20,681 nucleotides of DNA from Amphimedon queenslandica (taxonomy: Eukaryota; Porifera; Demospongiae; Haplosclerida; Niphatidae). Shown here piece by piece: positions 17,731-20,681 of the stretch (positions within the stretch are counted from its first letter, which is position 1; every line of letters begins with the position of its first letter). The translations under genes and the position numbers were made by a program. Under the pieces are notes generated by a model. The model was not told where the DNA came from and searched no databases. It worked only from the letters and a program-made list of their open reading frames with translations. The stretch spans positions 48,229-68,909 of the forward strand of contig NW_003546581.1 in the NCBI RefSeq assembly GCF_000090795.2, written 5' to 3'.

Positions 17731-19173
17731 ATGGCAATATATCTACAAAATAATCCAGTGGACAAGAAGAAACCTACTCCTCCACACCAAATTTCTGAGT
17801 ATCAAAACTTAGAAGATCTTATATGTGGCAGTAAAGAAGAGGATCCTAGAGATGTTGTCTTGTTTGGGGATCAGGCCATCTTTACCTTTAGCATAGCTCT
17901 GGCTAGTCTCCATGCCAATGGATCCAGTGGAATGACAACAGCTTGTTACAAGCAAAACCTCATCAATCCATCTAAATATGGACCTTTTACAACAATACCA
18001 GATTTCAACGAAAGAAAAAGAGAGTGTATAGAATGGTGTATCACTAATGGTGGTCACAATTTCCTAAGGTTGACTGATAAAGCAAAATTTACAAATATAA
18101 AAGAGGCTTTATCTGTTCCAGACTTCTCTCTCGCTTGGCGGAATGACATTGATGCTCTCAAGCTAGAGATACCACTTGACCTGGTGGTCACTGGTAAAGT
18201 GGTGTGGCTCCAGTGTCCATGGGTGCCAGGACCATATGGCGTGGTGAATGGAAGCTCTGGTACTAGCAGATTGATTCAAGATTTCATGACAGCGATGAAG
18301 GACAAGCAAAAGGCTGGTGATTACCTGCTAATAGGGATTGCCAATAATAGGGTGTATATGGAGTATTATTATCTTGCAGAGATTTTAGGTGAAGTTCCAG
18401 GAGACAAAATCATGTTTGGATACAGGTTTCAAGGTGGAGACACAGAGCTGATTAAAAAGATTCTTGGACGCGGCTACAAACACGAGGCATATGAGAAAGA
18501 TATACACAAAATAATATTCCATAACCATTTGACACTAGTGTTCAAAAGAGAAGGCACTCTTGCTGGCATGATAGGCAGGACAGAAATTATTAATGATCCT
18601 CTGGTTACCCGAGTAACTACAAAAGAGGTTGTTGTTTTTAAAGAAGAGGATCGTTCTTTTAGTGAAGCACTGGCAGAATTACACGACAAAAAATTGGATG
18701 GAATGAGTGTTGGGAATCCAGAAGATTTGTCTGATGACCTTTTCATCTCAAAGATCAATGAATGCATTAGTACTGGAGAGAAGGATCAGCTACATCCAAA
18801 CAAAATGATTGAAAATATAACAAGTCAACTTTCACAAAGAAAAGGCTTTTATACTGGTAAAGTTGTCTGGTATCAGTTACCTCCAAGCTGTGACGTCAAG
18901 ATGGAGCAAATCAAGAGCTTCATGAGAAACATTGGAAAGAAACAAGGAAAAGGTGACTACCTACTTATAGGGACAACAACCTCCAGTCAATTCACTGACC
19001 TGAAGATTGAAGAAATGATTGGAGATGGTAATGAAGGTCATGCTTATAATGGATACAAGTTCATTAGGATAGAGGTTAAGCTCATTAATATGCTCACTGC
19101 TCATGGTTACAAGCATGGATCTACTGATGCTAAAGTACTAGTGTATGAAAAACAGGAGGAGAATAAAACATAA
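17731..19173 (+). CDS. Gene A': two-domain BMT5-like (DUF2431) Rossmann protein
   Basis: 480 residues from the ATG at 17731, which aligns with the MA- start of gene A; an in-frame ATG at 17698 lies before a possible splice acceptor. Domain 1 (about 41-272): VVLFGDQAIFTFSIALASL, ITNG, WLQCPW at 159-164, LIQDFMTAM, GDYLLIG, then FGYRFQGGDTELIKKILGRG and GYKH. Domain 2 (about 299-474): VVVFKEEDRSFSEALAEL, VVWYQLPPSCDVK, MRNIGKKQ, GDYLLIG, GYKHGSTDAKVLVYEK. The second half is the more conserved between A and A' (the region from GKVVWYQLPPSCDVK to the end is nearly the same), while N-terminal tails are unrelated. AATAAA occurs just before and across the stop (19162, 19172). Followed by B' in the same order as A-B, so A-B was duplicated as a pair. 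Confidence 0.72.
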   Translation: MAIYLQNNPVDKKKPTPPHQISEYQNLEDLICGSKEEDPRDVVLFGDQAIFTFSIALASLHANGSSGMTTACYKQNLINPSKYGPFTTIPDFNERKRECIEWCITNGGHNFLRLTDKAKFTNIKEALSVPDFSLAWRNDIDALKLEIPLDLVVTGKVVWLQCPWVPGPYGVVNGSSGTSRLIQDFMTAMKDKQKAGDYLLIGIANNRVYMEYYYLAEILGEVPGDKIMFGYRFQGGDTELIKKILGRGYKHEAYEKDIHKIIFHNHLTLVFKREGTLAGMIGRTEIINDPLVTRVTTKEVVVFKEEDRSFSEALAELHDKKLDGMSVGNPEDLSDDLFISKINECISTGEKDQLHPNKMIENITSQLSQRKGFYTGKVVWYQLPPSCDVKMEQIKSFMRNIGKKQGKGDYLLIGTTTSSQFTDLKIEEMIGDGNEGHAYNGYKFIRIEVKLINMLTAHGYKHGSTDAKVLVYEKQEENKT

Positions 19174-19488
19174 TAAACACCAGTAGATATAGGTTTGTAA
19201 TGGCATAGCTTTTGTTGTCTTTATAATTGTTATAGTTATTAAAATGAACTTGGTCAAGCAAATAGCAATGAAGAGTGCATAAGCAATGAAGAAATAAGTA
19301 TACTATTATGCTATCAATAATAGACTATGTATAGATGTTATTATTGTAACATTTTCACTTTTGGCTTAACAGAAAAAAAACAAACTTTAAGTAAAGAGCA
19401 TGCATCATCAGCTACTGTAGAGACAACATAATCCCCAGGGACTCAAAGTATTTGTATACAAGAAGGATATCTTAGCAGTGCAAGATCA
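19174..19488 (+). promoter_or_regulatory. Spacer and presumed promoter of gene B'
   Basis: No gene. The last 100 bp (aaagagcatgcatcatcagc, later ataatccccaggga) resemble the sequence before gene B (aaagagcattatcatcatca, later tttgtccccagatta), which marks a common promoter. No TATA box is evident. Confidence 0.4.
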
Positions 19489-20199
19489 ATGGCAGAAAAG
19501 ATGCCAAAAGTTAAAGAAAAGCAGCCACAACCATGTGGACAAATTATTGTATATAATGAGTTCAATGAGGAGTGGGCACAAGTGTTTGATGAAATTGATT
19601 TCTTATCAAGTCTATTGACTGGCCCCGAAGCAAAAGAGATTGTTATATTTGGTGAAGATAATTTCACATTTGATATAGCACTAGCTACAGCACGTAACAA
19701 CTCATGGGAAGGGATAAGCTATGGAGTCCGTCATGTTTTTAAATTTCAAGAGAAGAAGCTAAAATGCATTGAGCTCTGCAGTCAAATGGGCCGACAACAG
19801 CGTCTGAGTGAAATTGAAATTATGAGTAGAATGGCAGATATGCTCAAGACCCCCACACCTCCTTCAACGGTAAGAGGGAAAGTTGTCTGGTACCAATATC
19901 CACAGACTAAAAATGGACCAGCAATAAAAGAAGTAATAGAAGAAATCAAAGATCAGCAGCAAAAAGGTGACTATCTTCTTTTTGGAAGACTATCATCACT
20001 AGGCAGACCATACAGCAATACCTCTTCCTATTATGGAACTATTGATTGCAGCCCTGATTATTCATTTCTTGGTGCTGACAGGAACTTTGTCAATAAGCTC
20101 ATCTCCTATGGATACTGTGACCATGAGTGCTCAAATTTTGAGCACCTGACATTTGTACTAAAAAGGAGTAGCCTCATGCTTGTCATGCACTCAAATTAA
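19489..20199 (+). CDS. Gene B': one-domain BMT5-like (DUF2431) Rossmann protein
   Basis: Intronless as an open frame, 236 residues. It has a Lys/Gln-rich tail (1-30), then one complete domain: EIVIFGEDNFTFDIALATA (54-61 FGEDNFTF, the copy closest to the family GEGNFSF loop), NNSWEGISYGVRHVFKF, GKVVWYQYP (130-138), IKEVIEEIKDQQQKGDYLLFG, and ADRNFVNKLISYGY...LTFVLKR. Here the glycine loop is best preserved, so this is the most likely SAM-binding member of the cluster. Positions 19870-20081 begin GTAAGAG and end GCTGACAG, a plausible 212-bp intron inside coding sequence. Removing it would give a stop five codons later (PPSTELCQ), the same ending as truncated gene B. Confidence 0.72.
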   Translation: MAEKMPKVKEKQPQPCGQIIVYNEFNEEWAQVFDEIDFLSSLLTGPEAKEIVIFGEDNFTFDIALATARNNSWEGISYGVRHVFKFQEKKLKCIELCSQMGRQQRLSEIEIMSRMADMLKTPTPPSTVRGKVVWYQYPQTKNGPAIKEVIEEIKDQQQKGDYLLFGRLSSLGRPYSNTSSYYGTIDCSPDYSFLGADRNFVNKLISYGYCDHECSNFEHLTFVLKRSSLMLVMHSN

Positions 20200-20287
20200 A
20201 CACATGGATTAGTTTAGTTGTAGTAGATTTTGCTACTTTTACCATCAAAGTTTCATATAATTTATTAAGAACTATTTAGGCTATTAT

Positions 20288-20543
20288 GCTGGTAAAAAAG
20301 TGGTCTGGTAAGACCCCTGCACCTTCTTAAGAGGTAAAAGGGAAAGATGTCTGGCCATGGACTAAAGATGGTGGACTCAGTATCTTTTTTGGAAGACTAT
20401 CAAATGAAAGACCATACAATACTTCCAATATTATGGAAGTATTGATTATAGCACTAATTATTCATTTCTTGGTTTTGATTTTCATTAAGCTAGTCTCCTG
20501 TGGATACTTGACATAAAAGAGTAGCCTTATGCTTGTCGTGCAC
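20288..20543 (+). pseudogene. Decayed 3' fragment of a third B-type gene
   Basis: The segment agacccctgcaccttcttaa through gaggtaaaagggaaagatgt matches B' at 19848-19885. It is followed by matches to ggaagactatca, accatacaata, ttatggaa-tattgatt, attattcatttcttgg, and gtctcctgtggatac, and to agtagccttatgcttgtcgt. Stops and indels interrupt every frame. A second short GKVVW-like piece (ggtaaaaaagtggtctggt, 20291-20309) sits before it. Only the second half of the domain is represented. Confidence 0.65.
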
Positions 20544-20681
20544 CTTGCTATGCACCTTGTTATGCTTGTTGCTACTTTTATTACTAATAATAAAAGTAAA
20601 TAATCTATAATAATGCTAATACTTTTTATCACTAGATAGTTATTTCAGTTTATAATAACAGTCACATGACACATGGATTAA
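20544..20681 (+). other. AT-rich window end
   Basis: No gene. The sequence ttgctacttttattacta resembles the 3' flank of B' (ttgctacttttaccatca). The last bases gacacatggattaa repeat acacatggatta at 20201-20212, consistent with another duplicated B-type 3' flank. Confidence 0.4.

Overview
The window reads as nuclear DNA of an early-branching animal, most likely a demosponge. It is AT-rich and compact, most introns are about 45-100 bp with GT-AG ends, and two conserved animal genes sit among tandem families of a kind I associate with sponges and cnidarians. No bacterial operon signals, tRNA, rRNA or CRISPR array were seen. The organism call is inference from gene content and style, not from a database match.

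Layout. (1) 1-836, minus: 5' end of a mitochondrial PPR protein, best read as mitochondrial RNA polymerase (POLRMT), leaving the window on the left. (2) 963-8492, plus: four intronless tandem paralogues of about 480 residues, each a type II membrane protein with a short cytoplasmic tail, one membrane helix, a glycosylated stalk and a Cys-rich fibrinogen-like C-terminal domain. Copies 1 and 2 are almost identical; copies 3 and 4 form a second subgroup. (3) 8765-14325, minus: 18 exons (919 codons plus stop) encoding the C-terminal part of spatacsin (SPG11). Its upstream exons are not visible. (4) 14552-20543, plus: a second tandem cluster, alternating a two-domain gene and a one-domain gene of a divergent BMT5-like/DUF2431 Rossmann family: A (14552), truncated B (16512), A' (17731), B' (19489), then a decayed B fragment (20288).

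History readable from the sequence. The spacers between the membrane-protein genes join sequence that otherwise abuts the SPG11 stop codon to a fragment of POLRMT exon 2, with TTAAA shared at the join. The founder locus was therefore POLRMT(-)/receptor(+)/SPG11(-), and the receptor was duplicated together with the 5' end of its neighbour. In the second cluster, truncated gene B lacks exactly the segment that in B' is bounded by a GT donor and an AG acceptor yet is coding, which makes an exitron or a cDNA-mediated event worth testing.

The two conserved genes are housekeeping (mitochondrial transcription; lysosome/AP-5 function). The two tandem families are accessory: a candidate cell-surface recognition set, and a candidate set of methyltransferase-like pseudoenzymes with repeated Rossmann units. 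Inverted-repeat elements (6522-6893, 16241-16386, 17393-17599), a 185-bp intronic tandem repeat and a GC-rich intronic island are the other structures of note.
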